Below, in pieces: positions 11,979-23,200 of a stretch of DNA of 64,000 nt (position 1 is its first letter; each line of letters starts with the position of its first letter). This DNA comes from Limnoperna fortunei (taxonomy: Eukaryota; Mollusca; Bivalvia; Mytilida; Modiolidae): contig OX104123.1 in assembly GCA_944474755.1 (NCBI GenBank), positions 66,519,898-66,583,897 on the forward strand, written 5' to 3'. The notes under the pieces were generated by a model. The model was not told the DNA's origin. It worked only from the letters and a program-made list of their open reading frames with translations, and made no database searches. The translations under genes were made by a program, and so were the position numbers.

Positions 11979-12238
11979 TTATTGGGAATACAGCCGGAGA
12001 AATACCCCGCCCTGCGTTAGGAAAAAGGGCAATCCTTGTCAATTAAGTCAACATTGGTAGTTCATAGTTTAATTATTATAGTTCTGGTTCGAAATTATAA
12101 AGTTTCTTTATTGGGAAAGGAAGCCGGAGAAATACCCCGACCTGCAGTAGGAAAAAGGGCAACCCTTGTCAATTAAGTCAACATTGGTAGTTCATAGTTT
12201 AATTTTCATAGTTCTGGTTCGAAATTATAAAGTTTCAA
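11979..12238 (-). repeat. 130-bp tandem duplication of a SINE edge
   Basis: Two adjacent copies (11979-12108 and 12109-12238) of a segment running from TTATTGGGAA..GCCGGAGAAATACCCCG through GGCAACCCTTGTCAATTAAG to 'GGTTCGAAATTATAAAGTTT'. The first part is the reverse complement of the tRNA-derived SINE core, and 'CGCCACTTTCAGCAATTTTACAGC' just upstream (11937-11960) is its reversed tail. The duplication therefore fused SINE and flank before copying. Confidence 0.8.
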
Positions 12239-12305
12239 TTATTCGTTGAACATTCCTATTTTTTGGCTCAACATTCAACATTTTTAAAGTCCTAGTTTAA
12301 CAACT

Positions 12306-12520
12306 GCCTAGCGTGTCCACGGATGGTGGATAGAGGAGACCCTCTCGTTGGGAGTGTTTGGAGAATGTCACGCTCTAGGCACGATAAAGATCACTTTTAT
12401 AGATTTCGAAAACGAGGAGACTCATAGCCGCTACAAAAGGCAAAATTCTGCGTCCCTACCCAATATTCCATACATGTACTTTTCTAGAGGCAGTCAAAAT
12501 TGTGTTCCCTATGTTGCACA
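12306..12520 (+). repeat. SINE head fragment
   Basis: The block around 'GGAGACCCTCTCGTTGGGAG' through 'CTCATAGCCGCTACAAAAGG' is the reverse complement of the SINE at 3.2-3.6 kb, here in plus orientation and lacking the (ATCA)n tail. The overlapping 83-codon frame is not treated as a gene. Confidence 0.65.
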
Positions 12521-12810
12521 TGAGGAATTTACATTTGATAGCTGTGTGTCAGATAATAAAAAAAGGTCTTTGTTAATAGTGTTGGCAATTATATATTAAA
12601 TGGTTAACTACCACCCGTGTGTAACAATCCGTATACAATCAAACATGGACTGAAGTGACGAGGCTCACATTCGGTAACTGTTTATACTATAAATTCGTCT
12701 ATTTAATTTGTTTAAAACTGGCGCTGGCGACGTAATTTTCTGACAGGAAATTAATTGGTATAGTAACATATAAATCTATTGACATAGCTATGTTGTTATC
12801 TCATATTTTA

Positions 12811-13195
12811 TACCCCGCAAACTTGTTTGGGGGTATATAGGAATCACCCTATCTGTCTGTCTGTCCACATCCCTTGTAAGCCTTCTCCTCCTAAACCGCT
12901 TAACAGATTTTGATGCAACTTTATATGAAAGAGGTACGTCATATGTAGATGTGCATGTAGAATTTTCGTCACTGTCGGATATTATTCAGGGGTGATAAGT
13001 GGACTTATTTTCAAATCTAATATTCAGTGTGAGACCTCGTAAGCGCAACTCCTCCTAAACCGTTTGACAGATTTTGATGAAACTTTACATGAAGGAAGTA
13101 CATCATATGTAGATGTGCATGAAGAACTTTCTTTGCTGTCGGATATTATTCAGGGGAGATCATTGGGCTTGAAGCGAAGCGGTGGGTATCCCTTT
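12811..13195 (+). repeat. 'CCGCAAACTTGTTTGGGGGTATA' repeat, internally doubled
   Basis: The unit reads CCGCAAACTTGTTTGGGGG, a CTGTCTGTC run, then 'CTCCTAAACCG..ACAGATTTTGATG', 'CATATGTAGATGTGCATG' and GGATATTATTCAGGGG. The second half occurs twice in tandem. A related single copy is at 14,594-14,825. Long frames overlapping it are fortuitous. Confidence 0.75.
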
Positions 13196-13199
13196 GTGA

Positions 13200-13604
13200 G
13201 CGTACACACTTGTTTCCTTTGTAATCACGTTATACCTTTTTTGTGTGTGTATATTCTCATACTGTTGTGCGACATGACAGTTTTTCAGAGGGGGGACTTT
13301 TGTTATGAATTTTACATTCAGTTTACTAAAAATGTAACAGGAAATGCTCCTCGTGCAGATTTATCTACAACTGGGTTTTCCATTGAGTATATTAATTATG
13401 GAATATACAAAAACGTTGACAAAGAGTCGCCCTACTTGCACTCCAACTACAATATCGACAGCAAACATGTTCTGGATTTCTTGGTTCTGTGGACCAAGTC
13501 AATACTCTAATAACAGAATTAAGTTTTTAAAAATCCCCCTACCAAAAAAAGCATGCACATCCATCGGCTTTAATTAAATATTCCGATACTTAGATATAAT
13601 GGAA
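13200..13604. other. No recognisable gene
   Basis: An open frame runs through 13,064-13,510, but its first part is the preceding repeat and the remainder has no motif I recognise. Confidence 0.35.
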
Positions 13605-13825
13605 ATGCTACTATTGATCACGTGGTCTGTCAGCACTGAGATTGCGGGAGCGATTCTCACTGCAGGGTGTACTCGACTCCAATCTTAATTGACAAGGATT
13701 GCCAATTTTCGTACGGCAGGTTGGGGGATCTCTCCGGGTACTCCGGCTTCCTCCCAAAATAAAAACTGGACGTCATGATATAGCTGAAAAAGCAGAAAGT
13801 GGCGTTAAAACACCATAAAATTTCC
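13605..13825 (+). repeat. tRNA-derived SINE, 5'-truncated
   Basis: Same family and almost the same 5' breakpoint (TACTATTGATCACGTGGTCT) as the copy at 634-850, then ACTCGACTCCAATCTTAATT, the TCTCCGGGTACTCCGGCTTCC block and the GGCGTTAAAACACCATAAAA end. Confidence 0.8.
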
Positions 13826-14034
13826 AGCTTATGCCTTTAAAAAAGACAAATCACAAATCGAATTCCAAGAAACCGGCAAACTCCACAACTAACAACCAGA
13901 AATACAGCAACTAATAAAATTATGTATCGAGACTAGTAGATTAATAATACGGCCATGTAACTGGCACGACCTTCCACGAGTTTAAATGAATTTTTACTAC
14001 GGAGTCAGCTATTAAAAAAAGCATAAAAGGCTTC

Positions 14035-14420
14035 TCTAAAACCGGTTAACCAATGAAAAACAAAAGTTACTAGCAATATTGTTTGGATGGTCTTCTTTGA
14101 AGTTTATGTTTTTTATACCATTAGGAAAATTAAAAATGGCCGCCATAGCATTGCATATATTAACATTAAACCCTATTTCTTTATTTCTGAAACCGTTTAA
14201 CCAATGGAAACAAAATTTACTACCACTATGGTTTGGATGGTCTTCTTGAAAGCTTTTTTTATTGCCAATTTGAGATTCAACATGGCCGCCACCGCAGGAC
14301 TAACATAAGACCCTATGGGAAAAAAATTTTAAATCTTCTTTGAAAACGGTTAACCAATGGAAATAAAACTTACTAGCAATATGGTTTGGATGGTCCTCTT
14401 TAATGTTTATTGAAAATTAC
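14035..14420. repeat. About 150-bp tandem repeat, three units
   Basis: Each unit begins near 'AAACCGGTTAACCAATGG', continues 'AAAACTTACTAGCAATATGG' and 'TTTGGATGGTCTTCTTTGAA', and includes 'ATGGCCGCCA'. Starts lie near 14,038, 14,187 and 14,340. No coding potential. Confidence 0.7.
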
Positions 14421-14593
14421 AGGAGAGTTTAACATCAGGGAAATACCATCTTCATTGCCTATAAAATCAGTTGAGCGATGCAGGCTCTTGGTTAAATATA
14501 TTTCTCGTTTGTGTCAGAGAGGTTGGAATCTCGAGGTTGATAATAAACATCATGCGATCCAGCCATTACTGCACATAAATAATTTTAATTATA

Positions 14594-14825
14594 ATTCCCG
14601 CAAACTTGTTTGGGGGTATATAGGAATCACCCTGTCTGTCTGTCCGTCAGTCCACATCCCTCGTTAGCGCAACTCCTAAACAGCTTGATGAAATTTAATG
14701 AAACTTATCATCAAGGAAGTACATTATATGTAGACGTGCATGAAGGATTTTTATTGACCTCTATTATCATTAAGGGGAGATAATTGGACTTGAAAGCGAA
14801 GCGGGGGGTGGGTAATCAGTCCACA
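14594..14825 (+). repeat. 'CGCAAACTTGTTTGGGGGTATA' repeat, second copy
   Basis: Shares the CGCAAACTTGTTTGGGGGTA start, TCTGTCTGTC run, 'CATTATATGTAGACGTGCAT' and 'GGGGAGATAATTGGACTTG' with the copy at 12.8-13.2 kb. Confidence 0.75.
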
Positions 14826-14919
14826 CTTGTTTTTTAGGTGATACCAAATTGTTTTAACAAGGTTTCGTCTCTTTCATACCAGAACGCCATATAGTTGTAC
14901 ATGTATCTTAAATAAGAGC

Positions 14920-15104
14920 CGATTCTCACTGCAGGCAGGGTGTACTCGATTCCAATCTTAATTGACAAGGATTGCCAGTTTTCCTACCGCAGGTCGGGGG
15001 TTCTCTCCGGGTACTCCGGCTTCCTCCCCCAATAAAAACTGGACGCCATGAAATAGCTGAAAACTTGCTGCAAGGGGCGTTAAAACACCATTCAAACAAA
15101 CAAT
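14920..15104 (+). repeat. 5'-truncated SINE with 10-bp target duplication
   Basis: A tRNA-type SINE starting inside its head at CGATTCTCACTGCAGG and running to GGCGTTAAAACACC. It is flanked by AAATAAGAGC at 14,910-14,919 and 15,105-15,114, a clear target-site duplication. Confidence 0.85.
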
Positions 15105-15107
15105 AAA

Positions 15108-17205
15108 TAAGAGCTACGCTATTAAACACCGGAAAAAGGACGAACGACGCTTTAATAAACACCCAACTCGAAATAATCTTAACCAATTCCGAATTCTTCG
15201 AGCGAAAGCTCGCTGGGTAACAAAACAAAGACGACGCACCTCTTGGCATAACTGTGTTTCTTAATTAAATAACCATACCCCTATGAATAAAATTTGGAAC
15301 ATGATTCGTAAAATTAAAGGTAAAATCAGTTAAGCAAATGTCCATCATTAAACGGATGGACAAGACTTGTTTACATCTAACAAATTGGGCGAAACATTTG
15401 CAAAACTCCTCTGCTGACAATTATCATCTCATTTTTAGTGGATCAAAATGCAAAAAAAAATATCAAAACTAAATTTCCAGTTAAAATATCTTGAATATTA
15501 CAATGAACCTTTTTTCTTTGGAAGAGCTAAAAACTTCTTTGAACAAATCTCACGATACAGCATGTGGTCCAGATGACATCCATTATCAACTTCTCAAACA
15601 TCTGCCACAATCTTCTCTCCAATGCCTTCTAAATCTTCTTAACAACATTTGGGAATCGGGTGACTAAACATCGATTTGGAAAATGGCCACGGTTTTGCCT
15701 ATTCCAAAGCCAGGAAAAGATCACTCAAAAGCGTCTAACTATCGGCCTATAGCCCTCACAAGCTGTCTTTGTAAAACCATGGAATGAATGCTCAGCGATC
15801 ACCTTGTCTGGTTTTTAGAATCTTACAACCCTATCTCAAATATCCAGTGTGGATTCAGACAAGGTCGTAGTACTATTCATCCTCTAGTGTGTTTCGAAAG
15901 ATATATTCGAAACGCATTTGCTAAAAACGAACATGTTGCGTCTATCTTTTTCGGTTTAGAAAAGGATACGACACAACATGGAAATACGGTATTTTAAAAG
16001 ATGTTTTTGATATGGGTTGAACGGTAGACTTCCTTCCTTTATATACAACTTTTTATCTGCCAGAGAATTCAAAGGAAGGACCACTTATACTTTATCTAAC
16101 CCTTTTGTACAGGAGATAGGCTTCCTCAGGGTAGTATCCTTTCTGTCACTTTATTTAGTATTAAAATTATTAGCCTTGCTCAAGTTTTAAAATAATAATA
16201 TTGATGGTTCTCTATATGTTGACGACTTCCTCGTGTGTTTCCGGGGAATAAACATGAATAATATCGAACGTCAACGGCAATTATGTTTAAATAGAATAGA
16301 GAAATGGGCAGTGGAGAATGGTTTTGAATTCTCAACTGCCAAAACCATTGGGATAAATTTTGTAATAAACGAACGATGCATCCTGATCCTGAATTAAAAT
16401 ATAATAATTCTATTAAAATTGTCAAAGTGACTACTTTTCTTGGAATTATATTTGATTCAAGGCTAACCTTTCTACTCCATATCAAAATGTTAAAAAATAA
16501 ATTCCTAAAAGCATTGGATATTTTAAAAGTCGCATCAAGCACCGACTGGTGTGCTGAATGCGATGTTTTACTCCATTTAAACAGATCTAAATTAGGTTAT
16601 GGTTGCTTCGTTTTCAGACCTCTATCATATCGAAAAACATAAAAAGTCCTACACAAACCCTTTAATAATACAACGTTTTCAGAAATACATCTTGTTACCC
16701 TGACAATAATACTATTTATACAGACGAGTCAAGAGTTGATAAAAAGTTGCCTTGGGCGATATCTTTGGAGAGCGTGTTGAAACTCGCCGTCTGCCTCGTC
16801 TGTATGTAAAGCAGAGGTTTAGCTATTCTTCTTGCGATGAAAATAGTTGCTTCGTTTTAACACGGTCATACCAAGACGACACATAGTTATATTTTTAATA
16901 ATGAGCCACGACAAAAATGTTCACCATGCAACAGTACATGCACCACATAGCATGTCTTAATGGACTGTGTGGACGTGGCTCACATTAGGGACCGTTTTTA
17001 TTCTGTAAAATTTAATTTCACTTTTAATTGTGATGCTTCATACTTATTGTTTAAACTACCATTTTTATCTGTATATATTCTCATATTATTGTAGAAGATC
17101 ACGTTTTAGTATAAAGGGAGACATGACGTACTAGTAATTTAAAAATTGTAATTTTTACGTCCTGAATATAGCTTGCTGGAATTTAAACAACAATCAATCA
17201 ATCCA
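15108..17205 (+). pseudogene. Jockey/I-like LINE, decayed
   Basis: Plus-strand RT landmarks appear in order across several frames: 'ARWVTKQRRRTSWHNC' (15.2 kb), 'LNKSHDTACGPDDIHYQLLK' (15.55 kb), 'ATVLPIPKPGKDHSKASNYR' with PIALTSC (15.7 kb), 'QCGFRQGRSTIHPLV' (15.85 kb), 'DTTWKYGILKDVFDMG' (15.97 kb), catalytic box 'GSLYVDDFLVCFRG' (16.22 kb), and 'VTTFLGIIFDSRLTF' with 'LKVASSTDWCAE' (16.45 kb). A C-terminal block 'DCVDVAHIRDRFYSVKF' lies near 16.98 kb. At least six frame breaks or stops. The element ends at 17.16-17.20 kb in CCTGAATATAGC and (ATCA)n, the same 3' tail as the window's SINEs. Confidence 0.85.
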
Positions 17206-17865
17206 TTTTTTCACTTTGATTTGGGTTTAGTCCAACATTCGCACAATTTTCTTGCAAATCTAACTTATATTTCTGTCATCCCTTTTTGAGGAATTTTATT
17301 GTGTATGGTCTACAGGTGTGCGTGGGTTAACAATATTGAGATGATCGGTTTCGAGGTATCCCTTGCTTTTATACACAAATTCTATAAATATGAACCTTTT
17401 ACAATACTTTTTCGTGTAAAACATACAGCAATATTTGCTATCAATAGTTCGAATATTGCTTTATCATTTTTCATGTTACAATTGTATAACAGTTACAGCA
17501 TTCATTTGCTCAAGGACTGTGAGCAGTCAATGTCAACATTTGCTTGTGCAATTTTCTGTTCCAATTACTCATGTATCAATCTATAAATTTCACATAAAGT
17601 TCATTTAGTGATTGGAGCGATCAGAGCCCAGTTCTGAACAATAACCTTTGTCAGTTTCATATATTATAGTTATACGGTTAAAATATTTTATAAATTAGCC
17701 TAAATAAAAATCTGTAATTTGGTCTTGGTTTGTTATTATCAAACAAGATCGTGTTATTTTAAGTAAACTTTGTACTCTTTTTATCGGCCTACTTTGAAAT
17801 GTAATGCACAGGGAACTTTTTATAACGAAGACGTAAACGGTATTCAAAAAGTTAAGAAAGAATTA
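17206..17865. other. No recognisable gene
   Basis: A 95-codon frame at 17,299-17,586 has hydrophobic stretches but no motif, initiation context or splice partner that I can support. Confidence 0.35.
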
Positions 17866-17869
17866 GAAT

Positions 17870-19310
17870 TAATGGATTGAAAAATAATTAATAGTTCTTT
17901 CGAAAATCCCTATGTAAATACTAAAATTAAAATGTGCAAAAAATAGCAAAACAAAGGCCGTTCGAATAACAAGAGCTGAAAGTTCAGAGACAATTACAAA
18001 TTCGGATAGAGACAGGAATATACAACGGGGAAACAAAAACCAAAGACACAAAGCATCAAGGGAGTAACCCGAACCGAATAAAACAATGGGTACACTCAGG
18101 TCTTATGGACGAGTCAGCAATGCCTGCCACTAATTAGACCCCCGTCGAGTTACTCAGTCTTGTCTAGGAAAAAGTTAAATCCAGGAATAGGAAAGACTAC
18201 ATACGACTCAGCATGAATGTCCGATTGTATTTTAGAGATAGAATTCCCATAAAGATAAATTAAGTCATGATAATGGCCATTGAACTTCTGGAGAGATAAC
18301 ATCAACCCAGTTACAAAAAACCATTGTTTGAGTAGTTTGGTAGTCAGCAGCAGTTATTGGCCTAGAAAACAGGAATACCGATCGCAGGGTCTAGAATAAC
18401 GTATATGTTGTGAAATGTACACATCATAAGATTCTATCGATGACGGGAGGTTGAAAATGGAAGATTGAAGTCATCACGTGTGTCGTAGAGTCTTGTTTGT
18501 AGTTTTAACCAAGTCTATTTCTAGAAGTAGGTCTAAGTAAGAAGCCGAGCTAATTGTGTTAGTGGTGTCTTTAATTTCAAACTCGCAATCGAAATTGAAT
18601 GCAAATATTCACCAAATTTAGCATTGATCAGGAACAACATGATCAACATAGCGGAACCTGAAATTAAAGCTTTGTGCCAGTCTTTTCTTTCTTCATCAGC
18701 AGACCTTCTAGGAACTCAGCCTCATAAGAGTACAAAAACAGGTCGGCGAGGATAGGAGTACAATAGTTACCCATTGGAATACCAACAGTCTGTTCAAAAA
18801 CATGACGAATATGTTCTCAAATTGGCATTTTAACATTAGATCAAATAATAAATATACCGAAGACCAAATCTGTTAAGAATCATTCATGACAAAGTAAGTT
18901 CTGTCATTGCTAATGACCAGTTATGTATATCGCCTCTTTCCATATTTTCTTGCAAAAGCAGCGATTTATAAGATCCTTAAGCCTGGTTTTAATCTGCATG
19001 TGAGGGACAGCCGTGTAGAGTGTCGAAAAATAATGTTTTAATGCTGCTGCATTTGGGAAAGAGATCCAGAATTAAAGATGTCTATCAGGTCTTTTGAATT
19101 TTTCAATATCTACATTTCATTTATGCCACTGCTAGAGTATAAAATGTCACTGTATTTTTGAAGTCATGTTTTATGGTTGTTAAAACAGTGGTCAGGTTTT
19201 TTAGTAGTACACAGACGATCTTGCAATGAAACGCTGTTAGTACGGCTTTTTTGTAAAAACGCACAACAATGACCAAGTGACAAAGTGGTAGTGAAATTAA
19301 TTGCTACGAA
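17870..19310 (-). pseudogene. Penelope-like element remnant, copy A
   Basis: The minus strand near 18.7-18.8 kb reads 'QTVGIPMGNYCTPILADLFL' plus YSYEAEF, an RT palm block that in the family is IPMGTNCAP..ADLFLYSYEAEF. Further 3' come pieces matching the better-preserved copy at 40.7-41.2 kb, down to the conserved non-coding 3' region 'TGGATTTAACTTTTTCCTAG'. Multiple frame breaks. Assignment to Penelope-like elements rests on the PMG..AP..A and RYIDD box style and is not certain. Copy A ends just before the GPCR promoter flank. Confidence 0.6.
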
Positions 19311-19429
19311 CTAGTTGTCTGCAAAATTTAAAAGACCAGCATACAAGTCACAGTATAAAAATGTGATAAAATGTTCAAGAGTTATCAAATGAATTTTAAT
19401 AGCAAAAATTAAAGATGTATTCCATAATT

Positions 19430-19740
19430 AATATTTACAATTTACAAATTTAATCAGATATTTTTCTAGCCTTACCAAATTCACCAAGCACTGTTTACAA
19501 TTTGATTTAAGTATTGTTAAACAACTGATTATCCTTAAAGCGATTAGCAACTGCATATAATTCAACGTATAAGGATGAAACTTCGTTAAATTTTTCACTG
19601 AATTATTAGCAAATGTCATAAATGAAATTGAAATAATAACATGATTTTAAAAAATGACATTTGTTTAAAAACAATCTGGTATTTGGTGACATTCAGATGA
19701 GTGTTGACACTATCTGTATCTAATTCATCTTATTAGTGCT
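19430..19740 (+). repeat. Promoter-upstream segment, duplicated at 33 kb
   Basis: Shares blocks with 32,980-33,335: 'ACCAAGCANTGTTTANAAT', 'CCCTTAAAGAGATTA' versus 'TCCTTAAAGCGATTA', 'AAACAATCTGGTATTTSGTG' continuing ACATTCAGA, then TATCTAATTCATCT. It directly precedes the TATA box of the signal-peptide exon, so it is probably the distal promoter. Confidence 0.65.
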
Positions 19741-19766
19741 GGAGCGGTACATTTGTCGCCGGGCGA

Positions 19767-19774
19767 TATAAAAG
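19767..19774 (+). promoter_or_regulatory. TATA box of GPCR gene
   Basis: TATAAAAG in a GC-richer context (GGGCGATATAAAAGGACAG), 36 bp before an ATG. With usual TATA-to-start spacing the 5' UTR would be only about 10 nt. Confidence 0.6.
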
Positions 19775-19809
19775 GACAGTAAAAGAACCGTGTGGTATAT
19801 CTATACATA

Positions 19810-19876
19810 ATGGAGGCACAAGGAAAGTTGTTGCATTATATTTTGTTACTGTTCACTCTCCGACCTGACGTGACCG
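19810..19876 (+). CDS. Signal-peptide exon, likely exon 1 of the GPCR
   Basis: ATG at 19810 opens 22 codons plus one base: a short polar start (MEAQGK), a hydrophobic core (LLHYILLLFTL) and a polar end (RPDVT), ending at a strong donor CCG|GTAAGT (19,877). The exon ends in phase 1. The acceptor at 42,513-42,514 opens an exon needing exactly two bases to finish a codon, so joining gives Gly followed by YSVLNMTEIYNYT, in frame with the GPCR. This implies a 22.6-kb intron holding an entire two-gene transposon. No nearer phase-matched plus-strand exon with an extracellular-type N-terminus was found. The alternative is that this exon belongs to a lost paralogue. Confidence 0.55.
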
Positions 19877-20043
19877 GTAAGTACCATATTTTGTCGAATC
19901 GTATCATCGATACAATTAACAGTTTATCTAAATTAGTGCAGAAATGCTAGTTGGAAATCTATTGTCCAAACGTGAACTTTTTATTTATAGATATCGATAT
20001 CCCATTTATCACTACATTTAGTTATGAAGCCACCTTAATTTAA

Positions 20044-20058
20044 AGGTGATATGCAAAG
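20044..20058 (+). repeat. Left terminal inverted repeat
   Basis: AGGTGATATGCAAAG directly after TTAA. It pairs with the right end at one mismatch (position 7). Confidence 0.75.
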
Positions 20059-20228
20059 GTTTATGCTTTCAAATTTTAACGGTTTTTCAGATGTATCATA
20101 AATGATGGATGCGAAAAAAAATTAAATTACCGTCAATAAATCATCCAATTATTTGTAATTTTTGTTGAAAATCCCACTTTACGTTGTTTATTACCGTAAT
20201 TACTTCCCCTGTCGATGTCAGTAGTGTG

Positions 20229-20246
20229 ACGTCATTTGTGTCCTTC
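20229..20246 (+). promoter_or_regulatory. Shared promoter block, left gene
   Basis: ACGTCATTTGTGTCCTTC lies 53 bp before the ballast-gene ATG. Its first 17 bases recur exactly, on the other strand, at 31,284-31,266, just 5' of the THAP domain. It begins with a CRE-like ACGTCA preceded by TG (TGACGTCA). It is either a promoter element used by both genes or a subterminal transposase site. Confidence 0.55.
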
Positions 20247-20281
20247 AATAAGTAAGCAAACAAAACGTACAAGCAACAGCA

Positions 20282-23200
20282 ATGGCCAGTGAATATTCTG
20301 ATGACGAGAGTGATGGAATTCCGGATGTTAACACAAAGCCCGCAGTTCAGCCATATATGTATGAACCTACGAGAGTCCTGACTGGTGACATAGAGAATGT
20401 CAAATCCGATTCCGAGCCTGAATCAACAGAACCAGGGGATGCAGGAGATGTTGGTGACGATCCCCAGATGTCTCGACTGACGTCTCTTGAATGGTGTGTT
20501 TTTATGAAGGGTTGTATTTTTAAATCAAATAAATTGCATTTAACAACTTATCGTTGTGCTAAAGAAATATTTAAATAACAATTCACGAATTAATATATAT
20601 GATACGTAGTACTGTAGATTGATCAAACCATGCATTGGTTTTGTCATTTTACGGGTTCTATGGGTTTTTCTAAAGTACTGTTTTCTTTATGGAACACAAT
20701 TTCCTTTCCTCTTCATAATTGTCTCATCAATTTCTAATCTAGGTCTTGTCATACCCAACTTTTATCGAGAACAAATCAGACATTCGCACTATTTTATAAA
20801 GTGATCTTGGTGACGCGGGTCCAAAAGGTGTGGATCTGTCACATGTACCCTCTCAAAACATAAAAAAAGGTATTAATTTTAATTTACTTCTTATCTATGC
20901 CTAGCATGTAGATCGAACTCCAAACGTTTTCGCATGGTATCGCGAGCACCGTAAGGTACCCAACAAGTCCGTCTTGAGTTTTTTTATTGGTATTTTAGTT
21001 AGTATTTTTTTCATTTTCAAAAGTGTGACTTATTCAGTTTTTTTGTATTTTGAAAATGTAGACGATTAAAAAAATATTTTGTTTATCAGAAAGAAAAACA
21101 GTCTTAAAAATCGGGATCCATTAATATACAGTAAAATCAGAGACTAGCAACTTGCAAAATTTCCTACATTAGATCGCGACGCGAAAACAGATTTGTATAC
21201 AAATTTTGTTCAAAATATATTGATTTGTTCAATCATAAACGAATAAAAAAAGATATTCAAAATATATTTGTGATTACACTTATATATAAATTTATCATTT
21301 ATATTTTATTTTAAAAATTTTATTCAACCGACTGAACATATTATTTTTACGATGGTAGTAACTTTTCAGAAAAGAAGGCCGTAGCGCGGCCTTTTATAAA
21401 ATGAGGGTGGGGGGGTCTGGGGGGATGTGGCCCCCAGCTGAAATAGGGGTCCAACGAAAAATTACGAACCAAACCGGCGAAAAAGACAATGATTTCCACT
21501 TCAGGGGTGAGGCATTTGCCTCATTTGCCTCGAACATGCTACGGCCTTGGAAAAGAAGTATCAACTGAACAAATTAATTCCACTACAAATTGATTCCACG
21601 TGCTTTGGACTCGCTTGTCCCTAAATTTGAAGAAAAAAGTATTTTGACTGTTTTTTTCGCTAGATTTCTCGCAAAGCAAATTATGGTTTTAATAATAAAG
21701 TTGTTATTTCTCGCGCCTGAATTTCAGTGAAAATTGGACTAGCTTAATTATGTACCTTCCGATACATTATACTGAATTCCGATTTCGTTCTTGGAATGTC
21801 CATCTTTTAATTCGTCAAAACCGTTGTAGAAAATTCCACGTTTTTTCAGTGCCCAGAAGTGCATTAAATTTGTTTCCAGTGGTTTTACATAAATTTTTTT
21901 GGAGCTATTTTCGAGCTATTGTACCCCCGAGGGTACCCGGGGTATAGAAATAGGACTCAGTATCTCCCGCTGAGGGGTAGGACCCCCACATAAGGGAGCG
22001 TCTTCTCGAATAAGACGTTAAACCGGAGGCTCCGTGTACTTGAAACGCCACGCTTGTGCACATTAAAGATCCCATCGGCAGAGTTCGTTAAGAGTATGCT
22101 AGTTGCCGCTGTAATGGCTAAATTGACCCGACCCTGCCAATCCTTCCATTTTCCGGTGGCATTCTAAAATCCGTTGCCCTTGTTTTTCCTTTTGACCCAT
22201 CCCATTTTCATTCATCATTGTTTCATGTTAAATATTTTCCCGTCCTGATAATGACCTTAGCTGTTGACAGGACGTTAAACAGGCAACAATCAATCAATCA
22301 ATCGAGCTATTGTGTGAAATTCCGTTATAATAATTTTGTATCTTGTCTTGTTTCTGGACAACAGACTAAAACCACAAAGCACAAATTACACTTGTGTCTT
22401 GAAAATATCAAGACTAGTTTCGAATCTGACAAACGCCCATAAAATGTTTTTACTGATTATACCTCTGCCATCCATTCAATCTTTGATAGTATGTTTCATT
22501 ATTTTTCAAAAGGTGTAATTGTGGAAACTGTGCGTTAATGCCAACGTTATTAGAATCCAAATGTTGCCAGGAGACCAATATCGTCGACGGTAAAATTGAA
22601 GAGGCAGGCATCCAATGTATAACACACCACGAAGGATTTGAACCTAACTGTTTGAACATACACGTTCTAGAGACTTCATTTTATGAGTACCTGGAAAACA
22701 ACGGTCCTCTTGAAGAGCATGAATTAATCCACAAGTTAGTATCCAAACCTATTAAAAATCGGTCAGACAGAAATGGCCGGATTTCGTTAAACAATAAGTA
22801 GGTGAGCGATAGACCTGAAATCGAATCACACGATATGGGACCCCATGCTGATGCTGCATACCAACTATCAAGAGGCTGTAATTAGTAGTTGCTGAAAAAT
22901 CTAATAGGAAATTTTTCATCTTTCACATCTGGCATCTACCATGTAATAAAACCTTTAAAAAAAGATCTGAAAAAAAGTAATATCTATTCTAAAAAGGAAA
23001 AAAAGTAAATTAAGGCTATTTGACCAGATCCTGCCATGCTATTTAACCAGCTCAAATGAAAATATCACCCTTTAATTAAGTACATGCCCTTCCATACCAG
23101 ATATCTGTTCAATATACATCACAAAAAAATCTAACCTCCTGTGGAGACACAGTATTTTCTGGAACAACTCAAATTTTTAACTCAACAAATTCATACACAA

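Noticed and set aside
13064..13510. 148-codon frame
   Set aside because: Its first third is the dispersed CGCAAACTTGTTTGGGGG-type repeat and the rest has no motif.
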